Shown piece by piece: positions 7,505 to 14,816 of a DNA stretch of 28,118 nt. Numbering within the stretch: position 1 is the first letter of the stretch; each line of letters starts with the position of its first letter. The position numbers and the translations under genes were made by a program. This DNA is from CAYXZR01 sp964470025 (GTDB lineage Bacteria; Patescibacteriota; Patescibacteriia; Buchananbacterales; UBA6539), in NCBI GenBank assembly GCA_964470025.1, contig CAYXZR010000008.1:1-28118 (forward strand), in the 5' to 3' direction. Below the pieces are notes generated by a model. The model was not told where the DNA came from. It searched no databases and saw only the letters and a program-made list of their open reading frames with translations.

Positions 7505-7536
7505 CGACAGACTTTAGAATTAACGACACATATAAT

Positions 7537-9198
7537 ATGGCAAAACAACTTAAATTTAATGAAGATGCGCGACTAGCTATCAAGAAGGGAATTGATAAGC
7601 TTGCTGACGCAGTAAAAGTAAGTCTAGGGCCAAAAGGTAGAAATGTACTACTTGATAAAGGCTTTGGCTCGCCAACGATCACTAACGATGGTGTAAGTAT
7701 CGCAAAAGAAATCGAACTAGATGATAAGTTTGAAAATGTTGGCGCACAGCTTATTAAAGAGGTTGCAGAAAAAACAAACGAAGTAGCAGGTGATGGTACT
7801 ACTACTGCAACTGTCCTTGCACAAGCTATCGTTGAAGAAGGTTTGAAAAACGTTGCAGCCGGCGCAGATCCTATGACGCTTCGATCAGGCATGCAAAAAG
7901 CAGTACAAGCGGCAATTGCAGGTTTAGAAAAAATCTCACGACCTATCAATGGCAAAAAAGAAGTTGCTCAAGTTGCAACTATTTCATCACTCGATTCAGA
8001 AGTTGGTGATATGATTGCCGAGATTATGGATGAGGTAGGTAATGATGGCGTAGTGACTGTTGAAGAAGGGCAAACCTTTGGCCTCGAAAAAGAAGTGGTA
8101 AAAGGTATGCGGTTCGACAAGGGATATGTATCACCATATATGATTACTAATCCAGAGCGAATGGAGGCTGAGTTTGATGAGCCATATATCTTAATTACTG
8201 ACAAGAAAATTTCATCAGTACAAGATGTGTTGCCACTCCTAGAAAAAGTTGCGCAAAGTGGTAAGAAAGAACTTGTGATTATTGCAGAAGAGATTGAGGG
8301 TGAAGCACTTACTACCTTTGTACTTAATAAGCTTCGAGGTACATTTAATGTCCTTGGTTTAAAGGCGCCAGGATTTGGTGATCGTCGAAAAGCAATGTTA
8401 GAGGATATTGCTGTGCTTACAGGTGGACAAGTGATCACAGAAGAAGTAGGAATGAAGCTAGAAAACACAGAGCTCGGACAACTTGGACAAGCTCGAAAAG
8501 TCGTTGCGACAAAAGAACATACAACTATCGTCGACGGAAAAGGTGAGCAGTCAAAAATCCAGGATCGAGTAGCTCAGATCAAAAAAGAGTACGAAGGATC
8601 TGATTCAAACTTTGATAAAGAAAAACTACAAGAACGACTTGCCAAGCTATCAGGTGGTGTCGGAGTAATTAAGGTAGGTGCAGCAACAGAAACAGAGCTA
8701 AAAGAAAAGAAGTTTAAGATCGAAGACGCGCTTAATGCTACCAAGGCAGCTGTTGCAGAAGGTATCGTGCCAGGTGGTGGCTCAGCACTAGCAAAGATTG
8801 CAAACGCATTAAACGACTTACTCAAAGAGCAAAACATCGAGCTTACAGATGAAGAAAAGGTAGGCGCAAAGATTATTCAGCAATCACTTGTCGCACCGCT
8901 TCGTCAGATTGCAAGTAATGCAGGTATCAAGGATATCTCATTAATCCTAAATGACATTAAGGAACTATCAGATGCTAACTCAGGATACGACTTCAAGAAC
9001 ATGAAGAAAGTAGATATGCTTGAAGCAGGAATTATCGATCCACACAAGGTGACAAAAACTGCATTGACCAACGCAGCGTCAATTGGTGCATCGGTAATCA
9101 CTACCGAAGCCGTAGTGACTGATTTACCATCAGAAAAAGATGACGCTGCAATGCCGGGCGGTATGCCAGGAATGGGTGGCGGCATGGGAATGATGTAA
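7537..9198 (+). CDS. groL: Chaperonin GroEL
   Basis: The protein has 553 residues and aligns by eye with GroEL throughout: the N-terminal LGPKGRNVLLDKGFGSPTIT, the ATP-binding GDGTTTATVLAQ, the apical domain with APGFGDRRKAML, the equatorial return with VPGGGSAL, and the Gly/Met-rich tail GGMPGMGGGMGMM. It forms the 14-subunit folding chamber with GroES. No Shine-Dalgarno precedes its ATG, although it is the second gene of an operon, so start recognition here does not seem to rely on one. A terminator follows closely. Confidence 0.98.
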   Translation: MAKQLKFNEDARLAIKKGIDKLADAVKVSLGPKGRNVLLDKGFGSPTITNDGVSIAKEIELDDKFENVGAQLIKEVAEKTNEVAGDGTTTATVLAQAIVEEGLKNVAAGADPMTLRSGMQKAVQAAIAGLEKISRPINGKKEVAQVATISSLDSEVGDMIAEIMDEVGNDGVVTVEEGQTFGLEKEVVKGMRFDKGYVSPYMITNPERMEAEFDEPYILITDKKISSVQDVLPLLEKVAQSGKKELVIIAEEIEGEALTTFVLNKLRGTFNVLGLKAPGFGDRRKAMLEDIAVLTGGQVITEEVGMKLENTELGQLGQARKVVATKEHTTIVDGKGEQSKIQDRVAQIKKEYEGSDSNFDKEKLQERLAKLSGGVGVIKVGAATETELKEKKFKIEDALNATKAAVAEGIVPGGGSALAKIANALNDLLKEQNIELTDEEKVGAKIIQQSLVAPLRQIASNAGIKDISLILNDIKELSDANSGYDFKNMKKVDMLEAGIIDPHKVTKTALTNAASIGASVITTEAVVTDLPSEKDDAAMPGGMPGMGGGMGMM

Positions 9199-9216
9199 TC
9201 AACTATTCTCAGTAGA

Positions 9217-9247
9217 AAAAAAGCGGGGCAATTGGCCTCGCTTTTTT
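9217..9247 (+). terminator. groESL terminator
   Basis: Arms 9217-9229 and 9235-9247 form a 13-bp stem with one G-U pair and a five-base loop. The 3' arm ends in six T. Confidence 0.9.
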
Positions 9248-9251
9248 ATTT

Positions 9252-9260
9252 TGCTATACT
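9252..9260 (+). promoter_or_regulatory. Extended -10 promoter of the DUF4870-like gene
   Basis: TGC followed by TATACT (9255-9260) forms an extended -10 element. There is no clear -35 box; the expected position falls in the T run of the groESL terminator. The transcript would have a leader of about 22 bases without a Shine-Dalgarno sequence. Confidence 0.5.
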
Positions 9261-9288
9261 ATACACGTAACAATTCATCAATAAATAT

Positions 9289-9612
9289 ATGGCAGATTCA
9301 AAAAAAGTGATCACCACTCCAACCATGGAGCAAAAAATTTGGGCAGCTGTTAGCTATCTCTGGGTACTTAGTGTCATTGTGCTTGTAGCACGAAAAAAAA
9401 CAGAGTACATTAGATTTCATGCCAATCAAGGCGTATTCTTGTTTGGACTTTCTCTAATTGGAATGATCTTCCCACCAATTAATATTGTAGTATTTATCAT
9501 CGCAGTTGTTGGTATTTATAAAGCATACATGGGAGAAGAGTGGAAGATGCCAGTAATTGGAGATACTGCAGTTTCATTTTCAAACTGGCTTATCAAAACA
9601 TTAAAATTATAA
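9289..9612 (+). CDS. Small DUF4870/Tic20-like membrane protein
   Basis: The protein has 107 residues and two or three membrane segments (about 17-34, 47-62 and 64-80). The stretch from the first helix into EYIRFHANQGVFLF (39-52) is typical of the DUF4870 (Tic20-like) family, whose function is unknown. The N-terminus is polar and probably cytoplasmic. It lies between the groESL terminator and pyruvate kinase; 21 bases separate it from pyk and no terminator is seen, so the two are likely co-transcribed. Confidence 0.75.
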   Translation: MADSKKVITTPTMEQKIWAAVSYLWVLSVIVLVARKKTEYIRFHANQGVFLFGLSLIGMIFPPINIVVFIIAVVGIYKAYMGEEWKMPVIGDTAVSFSNWLIKTLKL

Positions 9613-9633
9613 ACTGAGTAATATTGTATCATT

Positions 9634-11076
9634 ATGAAAAAAACAAAAATTGTCGCAACTATTGGACCAGCTTCTGAGTCGCCAGCAGTATTAAGTAAAA
9701 TGATTAAATCTGGGCTAAATGTTGCTCGATTGAATTTTTCTCATGGTACATATGACAACCATCGCACGTTGATCAAAAACATCAGAAGTACTGCCAAGAA
9801 GTTAAAAGCAAATGTTGCAATCATGCAGGATCTACAGGGTCCTCGTATTAGAACTGGTGATGTTCCAAAAGAAGGAATACCGATCAAAAAAAACCAGACA
9901 CTTATCCTTGCTCCTCAAAGCTACAAAAGTACTAAGCATACGGTTATTCCAATTCAGTATGAAAATCTCTATAAGGATGTTAAAAAAGGTCACCCAATTC
10001 TAATTGAAGATGGCACCATCGAGCTTGAGGTAATTTCAATAAAAGCACCTGCAATCACATGTAAAGTTAAAGTTGGACAATTGATCAAATCACACAAGGG
10101 AATGAATTTTCCAAAAAGCACGATTACTGCGCCTCCAGTGACAGCAAAGGATATCAAGGATCTAGAGTTTGGAATTTCTCAAGATGTTGATCTTGTCGCG
10201 TTGTCATTTGTAAAAGATGCTAAAGATGTAAAGGGTCTTAAGAAGCGAATTGAAAAATTAGAAGGCACAAAATCTGGTATTGATGCTCAGCATCGTACAC
10301 GAGTGATTGCAAAGATTGAACGACCAGAGGCAATTGATAATTTTGATGAGATCTTAGATGAAGTAGATGGCATTATGGTAGCTCGAGGAGATTTGGGATT
10401 AGAAATTCCAATCCAGCAGGTGCCAGTTATCCAAAAAAATATTATTCGCCGATGTATTCAAGAATCAAAACCAGTTATCGTTGCCACGCAAATGCTTGAC
10501 TCAATGATTCGAAATCCCGTCCCAACACGCGCTGAAGTATCTGATGTCGCCAATGCAATTCTTGATGGGACTGATGCAGTCATGCTTTCTGGTGAAAGTG
10601 CGACAGGTCAGTATCCAGATAAAGCTGTGGGGCTAATGAAAAAGATCGCAGATTCAGTAGAGCCTGAAGAGATTCAAACCTATCAATTACTGGAGGAGAA
10701 TTTAAAGCTTGAAATGAATACAACTGAAGCAGTTGGATTTAGCGTGCAGGATATTGCAGAAGAGATCAACGCATCAGCGATTGTTGCAGTAACTGACTCT
10801 GGGTTTACTGCACGATCAATCGCCAAGTTTCGCTCACACATTCCTGTGATTGCAATTACTCGTCATGAAAAAACAAAAAATCAATTGGTATTAAGTTGGG
10901 GGGTAGAAGCTCACTGTATTAAGGTACCGTCATCATTTGATGCACTGGTTTCATCAGTTAGAGAGCTTGTCAAAAAAGAGTATAAGTTAAAAGCCGGTGA
11001 TAAAATAGTTATTGCAGCTTCTCATCCGTTTGGTAAATCACACGAAACTAACCTAGTCACGATCCAAGAAATTTAA
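9634..11076 (+). CDS. pyk: Pyruvate kinase
   Basis: This is the final ATP-forming step of glycolysis, phosphoenolpyruvate plus ADP to pyruvate plus ATP. All marks of a complete enzyme are present in 480 residues: TKIVATIGP at the start, R32, N34, S36 and H37 in ARLNFSHG, the B domain after LQGPRIRTG, catalytic K227 with E229 in IAKIERPEAIDN, metal ligand D253 in MVARGDLGLEIP, and a full C-terminal domain. Pyruvate kinase is one of few complete energy-yielding steps often kept in reduced genomes. Its ATG lacks a Shine-Dalgarno; a weak TATTGT box (9622-9627) six bases before the ATG might give an additional leaderless transcript. Confidence 0.97.
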   Translation: MKKTKIVATIGPASESPAVLSKMIKSGLNVARLNFSHGTYDNHRTLIKNIRSTAKKLKANVAIMQDLQGPRIRTGDVPKEGIPIKKNQTLILAPQSYKSTKHTVIPIQYENLYKDVKKGHPILIEDGTIELEVISIKAPAITCKVKVGQLIKSHKGMNFPKSTITAPPVTAKDIKDLEFGISQDVDLVALSFVKDAKDVKGLKKRIEKLEGTKSGIDAQHRTRVIAKIERPEAIDNFDEILDEVDGIMVARGDLGLEIPIQQVPVIQKNIIRRCIQESKPVIVATQMLDSMIRNPVPTRAEVSDVANAILDGTDAVMLSGESATGQYPDKAVGLMKKIADSVEPEEIQTYQLLEENLKLEMNTTEAVGFSVQDIAEEINASAIVAVTDSGFTARSIAKFRSHIPVIAITRHEKTKNQLVLSWGVEAHCIKVPSSFDALVSSVRELVKKEYKLKAGDKIVIAASHPFGKSHETNLVTIQEI

Positions 11077-11091
11077 ACATATCTTTAATCT

Positions 11092-11126
11092 AAAAAAGCA
11101 GCCTAATTGACAAGGCTGCTTTTTTT
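11092..11126 (+). terminator. pyk terminator whose loop holds the next promoter's -35 box
   Basis: AAAAAAGCAGCC (11092-11103) pairs with GGCTGCTTTTTT (11114-11125); the 10-base loop contains TTGACA, the -35 box for the following gene. Confidence 0.92.
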
Positions 11127-11135
11127 ATGTAAAAT
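11107..11135 (+). promoter_or_regulatory. Promoter of the FabZ-like gene
   Basis: TTGACA (11107-11112), a 17-base spacer and TAAAAT (11130-11135). The predicted transcription start near 11142 gives a leader of about 43 bases with an AAAGGA ribosome site. The -35 box lies in the loop of the preceding terminator. Confidence 0.75.
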
Positions 11136-11184
11136 ACTTGTTATCGATCATTACAAAACACTATGTACAAGAAAGGATCTAGCC

Positions 11185-11661
11185 ATGACTACGGCACCAC
11201 AAGTAATCATTGGACGCAGAGGTGTAGAGCGCTTGTTGCCTGAGTATGGTAAGACTTTTCTTTTTCCGCATGAAGTCTCATACCCAGATATCAGCTCCAC
11301 GGAAGTAAATGCAACTGCAAGTGTGCCTGAAGAGCTGGTAAAAGGACAACATTTCAAAACCAAGCCAATTATCCCAGGTGTCTTATACACCGAAATCGTT
11401 GCACAGTGTGCAGCCGTATTTATTACCAAGGTGTTTCAAGAGAATAATCAGCCTTACCCACCAATTTATTTGGGGGTGTTTAGTGCAAAAGTTTCACAAC
11501 CATCAGCACCAGGAGTAATACTAACGGTCAAGCTTAGTTTTCCAAGACCAGTCCTGCACACGAGAAGAGCCTTTAAGGTAAAAGGTGTAATTTCCAATCC
11601 ACAAGGAGAGCAAGTAGCCAGCACAGAAGGTACTGGTGTAATCATGAAAAGAGAGGAGTAG
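11185..11661 (+). CDS. FabZ-like hotdog-fold dehydratase
   Basis: This 158-residue protein resembles 3-hydroxyacyl-[acyl carrier protein] dehydratases. The core GQHFKTKPIIPGVLYTEIVA (54-73) matches the FabZ motif around the catalytic His (H56) and the acidic residue of the central helix (E70). FabZ usually begins with an LPH-R-PFLL motif; here the matching part is LLPEYGKTFLFPHE, so it is a divergent member. No other fatty-acid genes are in the window, and its substrate is unknown. The start was chosen for the AAAGGA seven to eight bases before it; the frame extends to 11107, but that lies inside the terminator and promoter. It is followed by an orphan gene 98 bases on, without a terminator between. 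Confidence 0.7.
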   Translation: MTTAPQVIIGRRGVERLLPEYGKTFLFPHEVSYPDISSTEVNATASVPEELVKGQHFKTKPIIPGVLYTEIVAQCAAVFITKVFQENNQPYPPIYLGVFSAKVSQPSAPGVILTVKLSFPRPVLHTRRAFKVKGVISNPQGEQVASTEGTGVIMKREE

Positions 11662-11759
11662 TTCATTGCAGCCTTTAGTCCGCCCGCCACCAGGTGTCTA
11701 TGAAAATAGCTCATTTCACCTCACTACAGTCCACAACCCAATACCAAAAAGGACAATTT

Positions 11760-12167
11760 ATGAGCAGCAGAGTAATCACAGTATTTCAATGGCGCGGAGA
11801 GCTGCCAAAAAAGCTCCACGATGCACACGGCCTCAATGGCAGCAAGCATCACATCTTGAACTGTTCGCAGGAAACACAAGTTCAGAAACTTGCCGATGAT
11901 CTTGCCAAGTCTGGCATTCTTCACACCGTGCATGAATATATCGATTTCGGGCCGCATCACCTTGTCACGTTCCAAGGCAACGGTGATTTGCAAGAAGTGA
12001 GCAATCAGCACCAGCTCAAAGCCCTTCTTGATCAGCACGATCGCAGTCCGGTGATCCCGAAGATTTTCTGCAAGGAGAAAAAGGAGCGTAAACAGCGGAA
12101 GAAGAAGACTCGGCGCCCTTCCAGCCCGACGTATTCGGTTAACCGCACACCCACCAAGCGTACATAG
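11760..12167 (+). CDS. Orphan basic-tailed protein, unknown function
   Basis: I do not recognise this 135-residue protein. The first 95 residues look like a small alpha/beta domain with VITVFQWRGE near the start, many His residues, and a helix around QVQKLADDLAKSG. The tail from about residue 100 is strongly basic (KEKKERKQRKKKTRRP at 105-120) and probably disordered; it could bind nucleic acid or anionic polymer. The start ATG 11760 has AAGGA seven bases upstream; an earlier in-frame ATG at 11694 lacks one. Base composition looks more G+C-rich than neighbouring core genes. It is likely co-transcribed with the FabZ-like gene and is followed by a terminator. Confidence 0.65.
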   Translation: MSSRVITVFQWRGELPKKLHDAHGLNGSKHHILNCSQETQVQKLADDLAKSGILHTVHEYIDFGPHHLVTFQGNGDLQEVSNQHQLKALLDQHDRSPVIPKIFCKEKKERKQRKKKTRRPSSPTYSVNRTPTKRT

Positions 12168-12175
12168 TTTTACTC

Positions 12176-12203
12176 AAGGCATAGCATACGCTGTGCCTTT
12201 TTT
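12176..12203 (+). terminator. Terminator of the FabZ-like/orphan unit
   Basis: AAGGCATAGC (12176-12185) pairs with GCTGTGCCTT (12190-12199), with one G-U pair and a four-base loop, followed by T through 12203. Confidence 0.88.
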
Positions 12204-12220
12204 ATTTACTAGAAACAAGC

Positions 12221-12226
12221 TATACT
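12221..12226 (+). promoter_or_regulatory. -10 box of lgt, likely leaderless
   Basis: TATACT lies eight bases before the ATG at 12235. The -35 position falls in the preceding T run and is poor. Transcription would start within about two bases of the start codon. Confidence 0.5.
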
Positions 12227-12234
12227 TGCTGTAT

Positions 12235-13044
12235 ATGATTGAATTTCTTCATACATTTTTACCTTCATCAGTTGCATTGCAGCTAGGCTCACTTACCATT
12301 CATTGGTATGGGATCACCATGGTGCTTGGTATGGTTGCAGGTATCTTATTATTGCAAGTTACAGCAAAGCACATACAGCATGCCAAAGATGAAGTATATG
12401 ACTTAGCATTCTACGTGATACTTGCAAGTCTACTCGGCGCACGGATCTACGCAGTATTTCTTGAGCTACCATATTACATGCAACATCCAGATCAAATTAT
12501 TGCAGTATGGAACGGCGGCCTTGCTATTCACGGCGGAATTATTGGAGGCATACTCGCGCTGTATTTTTATTGTAAGAAAAAAAAGCACAACGTAATTAAA
12601 TGGGCAGATGCATTTGCACCAGCACTGGCACTTGGGCAAGTGTTTGGACGATGGGGAAATTATTTTAATCAAGAGCTGTTTGGTAAGCCAACCGATGCCC
12701 CATGGGGAATCCCTATTAATATATTTAACCGTCCACAAGGATTCAAAGATGTCCAGTATTTTCATCCGACATTTTTGTACGAATCTATATTGAACCTCAT
12801 TAATTTTATTCTACTGTTTGTAATATTTAAAAAAGTATACAATAAAAACTCTAAGCTTAAACCAGGTACTGTAGTTAGTATTTATTTCATAACATATGGT
12901 GTCATTAGAATAATAATGGAACAGCTAAGGATCGATAGCACTGCAGTAGTGCTCGGAGTTCGTGTACCAGTGATTGCAAGTGCAGTTCTAATAGTTCTAG
13001 GAATCATCTCATTACTATATACCTATAGAAATGCACAGAAGTAA
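12235..13044 (+). CDS. lgt: Prolipoprotein diacylglyceryl transferase
   Basis: Lgt adds diacylglycerol from phosphatidylglycerol to the lipobox Cys of prolipoproteins, the first step of lipoprotein maturation. The 269-residue protein has about seven membrane segments and the family marks: an HGG motif at 99-101 and the signature GRWGNYFNQELFG (138-150) with the essential Arg at 139. The later YESILNL region is also typical. It fits the presence of a predicted lipoprotein encoded at 22175-23197. The frame is open back to 12193, but that ATG sits in the preceding terminator, so the ATG at 12235 was chosen. No Shine-Dalgarno is present. Confidence 0.96.
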   Translation: MIEFLHTFLPSSVALQLGSLTIHWYGITMVLGMVAGILLLQVTAKHIQHAKDEVYDLAFYVILASLLGARIYAVFLELPYYMQHPDQIIAVWNGGLAIHGGIIGGILALYFYCKKKKHNVIKWADAFAPALALGQVFGRWGNYFNQELFGKPTDAPWGIPINIFNRPQGFKDVQYFHPTFLYESILNLINFILLFVIFKKVYNKNSKLKPGTVVSIYFITYGVIRIIMEQLRIDSTAVVLGVRVPVIASAVLIVLGIISLLYTYRNAQK

Positions 13045-13073
13045 TTGTCGATACGCTTTTTTTTAGCTATACT
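13045..13073 (+). promoter_or_regulatory. Promoter of the pilin-like gene, leaderless geometry
   Basis: TTGTCG (13045-13050), a 17-base spacer and TATACT (13068-13073). Six bases separate the -10 box from the ATG at 13080, so the expected first transcribed base is the A of the start codon. The -35 box begins at the last base of lgt's stop region. Confidence 0.65.
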
Positions 13074-13079
13074 ATATAT

Positions 13080-13472
13080 ATGAAAAAAATAACTACAATT
13101 CTTTCGGTCGGATTTCTACTGGTTGGTGTGTCATATTTGATTACTGCTGTACCTGCCTTGGCTCAGACTGACCTGAACCCAATCGGCGTTACTGATCCGC
13201 GGATACTCATCGGTAGAATTATTAATGCGATTTTAGGCATTGTTGGTTCACTTGCGTTACTGGCGTTTATTGTCGGAGGATTAACCTGGGTAACTTCAGC
13301 AGGTAATGACGAAAAAGTAAAAAAAGGTCAAGAAAAGATCAATTGGGCAACAATTGGCTTAGTTATCATATTTTTAGCCTATGTGATCGTATCATTCCTA
13401 ATCACCAGTCTAACAGGCCAAAACGGTGGAGTAACCGAGCAACCAGGTGGAGTAACCGAGCAACCAGGGTAA
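13080..13472 (+). CDS. TrbC/VirB2-like pilin-type small membrane protein
   Basis: The protein has 130 residues with a signal peptide (residues 1-28, cleavage likely after PALA), a short polar stretch, and two membrane helices (about 46-67 and 90-110) joined by a charged loop with AGNDEKVKKGQEKI. This layout is that of the VirB2/TrbC major pilin family of type IV secretion systems and is very common in CPR genomes, where its role is unknown. The C-terminus ends with two copies of GGVTEQP. No other secretion genes are nearby. The transcript should be leaderless, and a terminator follows directly, so this is a single-gene unit and may be strongly expressed. Confidence 0.7.
   Translation: MKKITTILSVGFLLVGVSYLITAVPALAQTDLNPIGVTDPRILIGRIINAILGIVGSLALLAFIVGGLTWVTSAGNDEKVKKGQEKINWATIGLVIIFLAYVIVSFLITSLTGQNGGVTEQPGGVTEQPG
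13425..13466 (+). repeat. Exact 21-base tandem repeat in the pilin-like gene
   Basis: Units 13425-13445 and 13446-13466 are identical and code for GGVTEQP twice at the protein's C-terminus. Identity at silent positions suggests a recent duplication. Confidence 0.9.
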
Positions 13473-13489
13473 TTTAGCTAAAATTAGAT

Positions 13490-13519
13490 AAAAAGCTAGG
13501 TAAACGCCTAGCTTTTTTT
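13490..13519 (+). terminator. Terminator of the pilin-like gene
   Basis: AAAAAGCTAGG (13490-13500) pairs perfectly with CCTAGCTTTTT (13507-13517) around a six-base loop, followed by further T. Confidence 0.92.
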
Positions 13520-13563
13520 AATTGAAATAGTAGGGTAGATATTGACTTTTATATAAAAATATG

Positions 13564-13573
13564 NNNNNNNNNN
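13564..13573. other. Assembly gap (10 N)
   Basis: Ten unknown bases, probably a fixed-size scaffold gap of unknown true length. It marks the left edge of the compositionally different block. Between the pilin terminator and the next gene I see a TTGACT (13542-13547) running towards the gap and a TATAAG (13589-13594) after it; no promoter can be assigned across the gap. Confidence 0.95.
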
Positions 13574-13671
13574 ATGATAGAAAATCACTATAAGGCCGTT
13601 CTGTGCCCGCTGTAGTGTGCAAATTGACAACAAAATCAAACATCACACAAACCCAGAAAAGGAGAGCAACA

Positions 13672-14816
13672 GTGAAGAGATTTCTCAACCCCTTGCTGAT
13701 CAGCTTCGTGCTGGCAGTGCTACTGATCCTGCTGCTGATGGTGCTCTTCGCGCCAACAGTTAGCCTCATCATCTTGGCAGTTCTTGGAGGCATCATTATC
13801 CTTGTACTTATAGTACTTGGAGCCGTCCCTGCACTGCTCAAGAAGTCGTTTCCTGACAAGGCCGAGACTTTCGGTCTATTCAAAGTCAGGAAGCTTGAAG
13901 CAACTGAACCCTCAAACGTAGTNNNNNNNNNNACACCGTCGTTGACGTTATCAAGTTTGGCAGTCTTTCGCTCGTACAGTTTCGTAATGTCCCAACAAAC
14001 TTTGTATGGGTCTATCGAAGCAACCTGAGCGCAGATGCCAGAGGAGTTCTCAAGAACGGAGTTCTGACATTTCCAGGGTATTACAGTAAAGGTGAAGGCT
14101 GGAAGTGGATTTTCCTGCCCGGCCTGCTGTTTGACCCTGGTCAGCTTGTATCGGGTAAGACACACGACGCACAAGACAAAGAGTACATCGTTGCAACTAG
14201 TCGTAGTAAGGTGGCAATTGAGGCTGATTTTAAGTTTCAAGTTGTCGACCCTATTATGTACGTTGCTCGAGGGTATAGTTCGGTTACCGATATATCAGAT
14301 GATTTTGATGGACCTGCTGTCAACTTCGGCACAGGCGACTGGAACGACGAGCAACTTGCTACTGCAGGGGTAACGCCCGAGGACGGCAAGGTAACTTACG
14401 ACCAAGTATCAGAAATGGTCGAGTACACTCTGAATTTTGGGCCAACATGTCCATCACGCGATGTTCGAGGGCGTATTATTCCCCCGGAAAGCGCTTCAAC
14501 TCCAACCGGATTACGGCATTTTGGGATCCATGGTAATATCTTCATCAAAAACATCACACTTCTCGATGCCTCAGCAGAGGCAATTGCAGAAGAGGCCGCA
14601 GCTGAAATCAGAATCAGAACAGCCGCCAAGCACGCCAAAGCTATGCAGCAATACAAGGAGGTTGTCGGTGTAGATCAAAACTCACCGTCATGGCTTAAGC
14701 TTGCAGCACCCTATCTTCCAGTGGTGCTACAGAGCTTAGCAGCGGCACTTGGTAATCAAAGAGTGGGTAATCCTATTATTCCACTTCAACGACCACAAGA
14801 AGGAGATAAAACGTGA
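13672..14816 (+). CDS. SPFH/Band-7-like membrane protein, interrupted by a gap
   Basis: The GTG at 13672 has AAGGAG eight bases upstream and starts 83 readable residues with two close membrane helices (about 8-28 and 30-52). After the gap a frame is open without a stop from 13935 to the TGA at 14816 (293 residues), so I join both parts. The second part resembles the SPFH/Band-7 fold of stomatins, flotillins and HflK/C: ADARGVLKNG, then WIFLPGLLF, then VAIEADFKFQVVDPIMYV, and later HGNIFIKNITLLDAS leading into an Ala/Glu-rich helix. Such proteins form large membrane-bound oligomers that organise proteases or lipid domains. The frames on the two sides agree only if the missing length is 2 modulo 3, not 10. 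Its stop overlaps the next gene's GTG by four bases. Confidence 0.55.
13923..13932. other. Assembly gap (10 N) inside the SPFH-like gene
   Basis: Ten unknown bases between the membrane-hairpin part and the SPFH-like part. The two flanking reading frames cannot be joined with exactly ten bases, so the true length differs. Confidence 0.95.

Noticed and set aside
11107..11184. Longer start for the FabZ-like protein
   Set aside because: It lies within the pyk terminator and the -35 box; AAAGGA precedes the ATG at 11185.
11662..11759. Possible tRNA or small RNA between the FabZ-like gene and the orphan
   Set aside because: The stretch is locally G+C-rich, but no cloverleaf, hairpin with T run or promoter can be seen.
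12193..12234. Longer start for lgt
   Set aside because: It lies within the terminator of the preceding gene and before the -10 box.
13518..14240. Minus-strand frame spanning the N gap
   Set aside because: It is translated through unknown bases and lies opposite the SPFH-like gene, with no motif or start signal.
14211..14816. Separate 201-residue gene starting with GTG at 14211
   Set aside because: No ribosome site is present and the frame is open for a further 92 codons up to the gap; it is the end of the SPFH-like gene.
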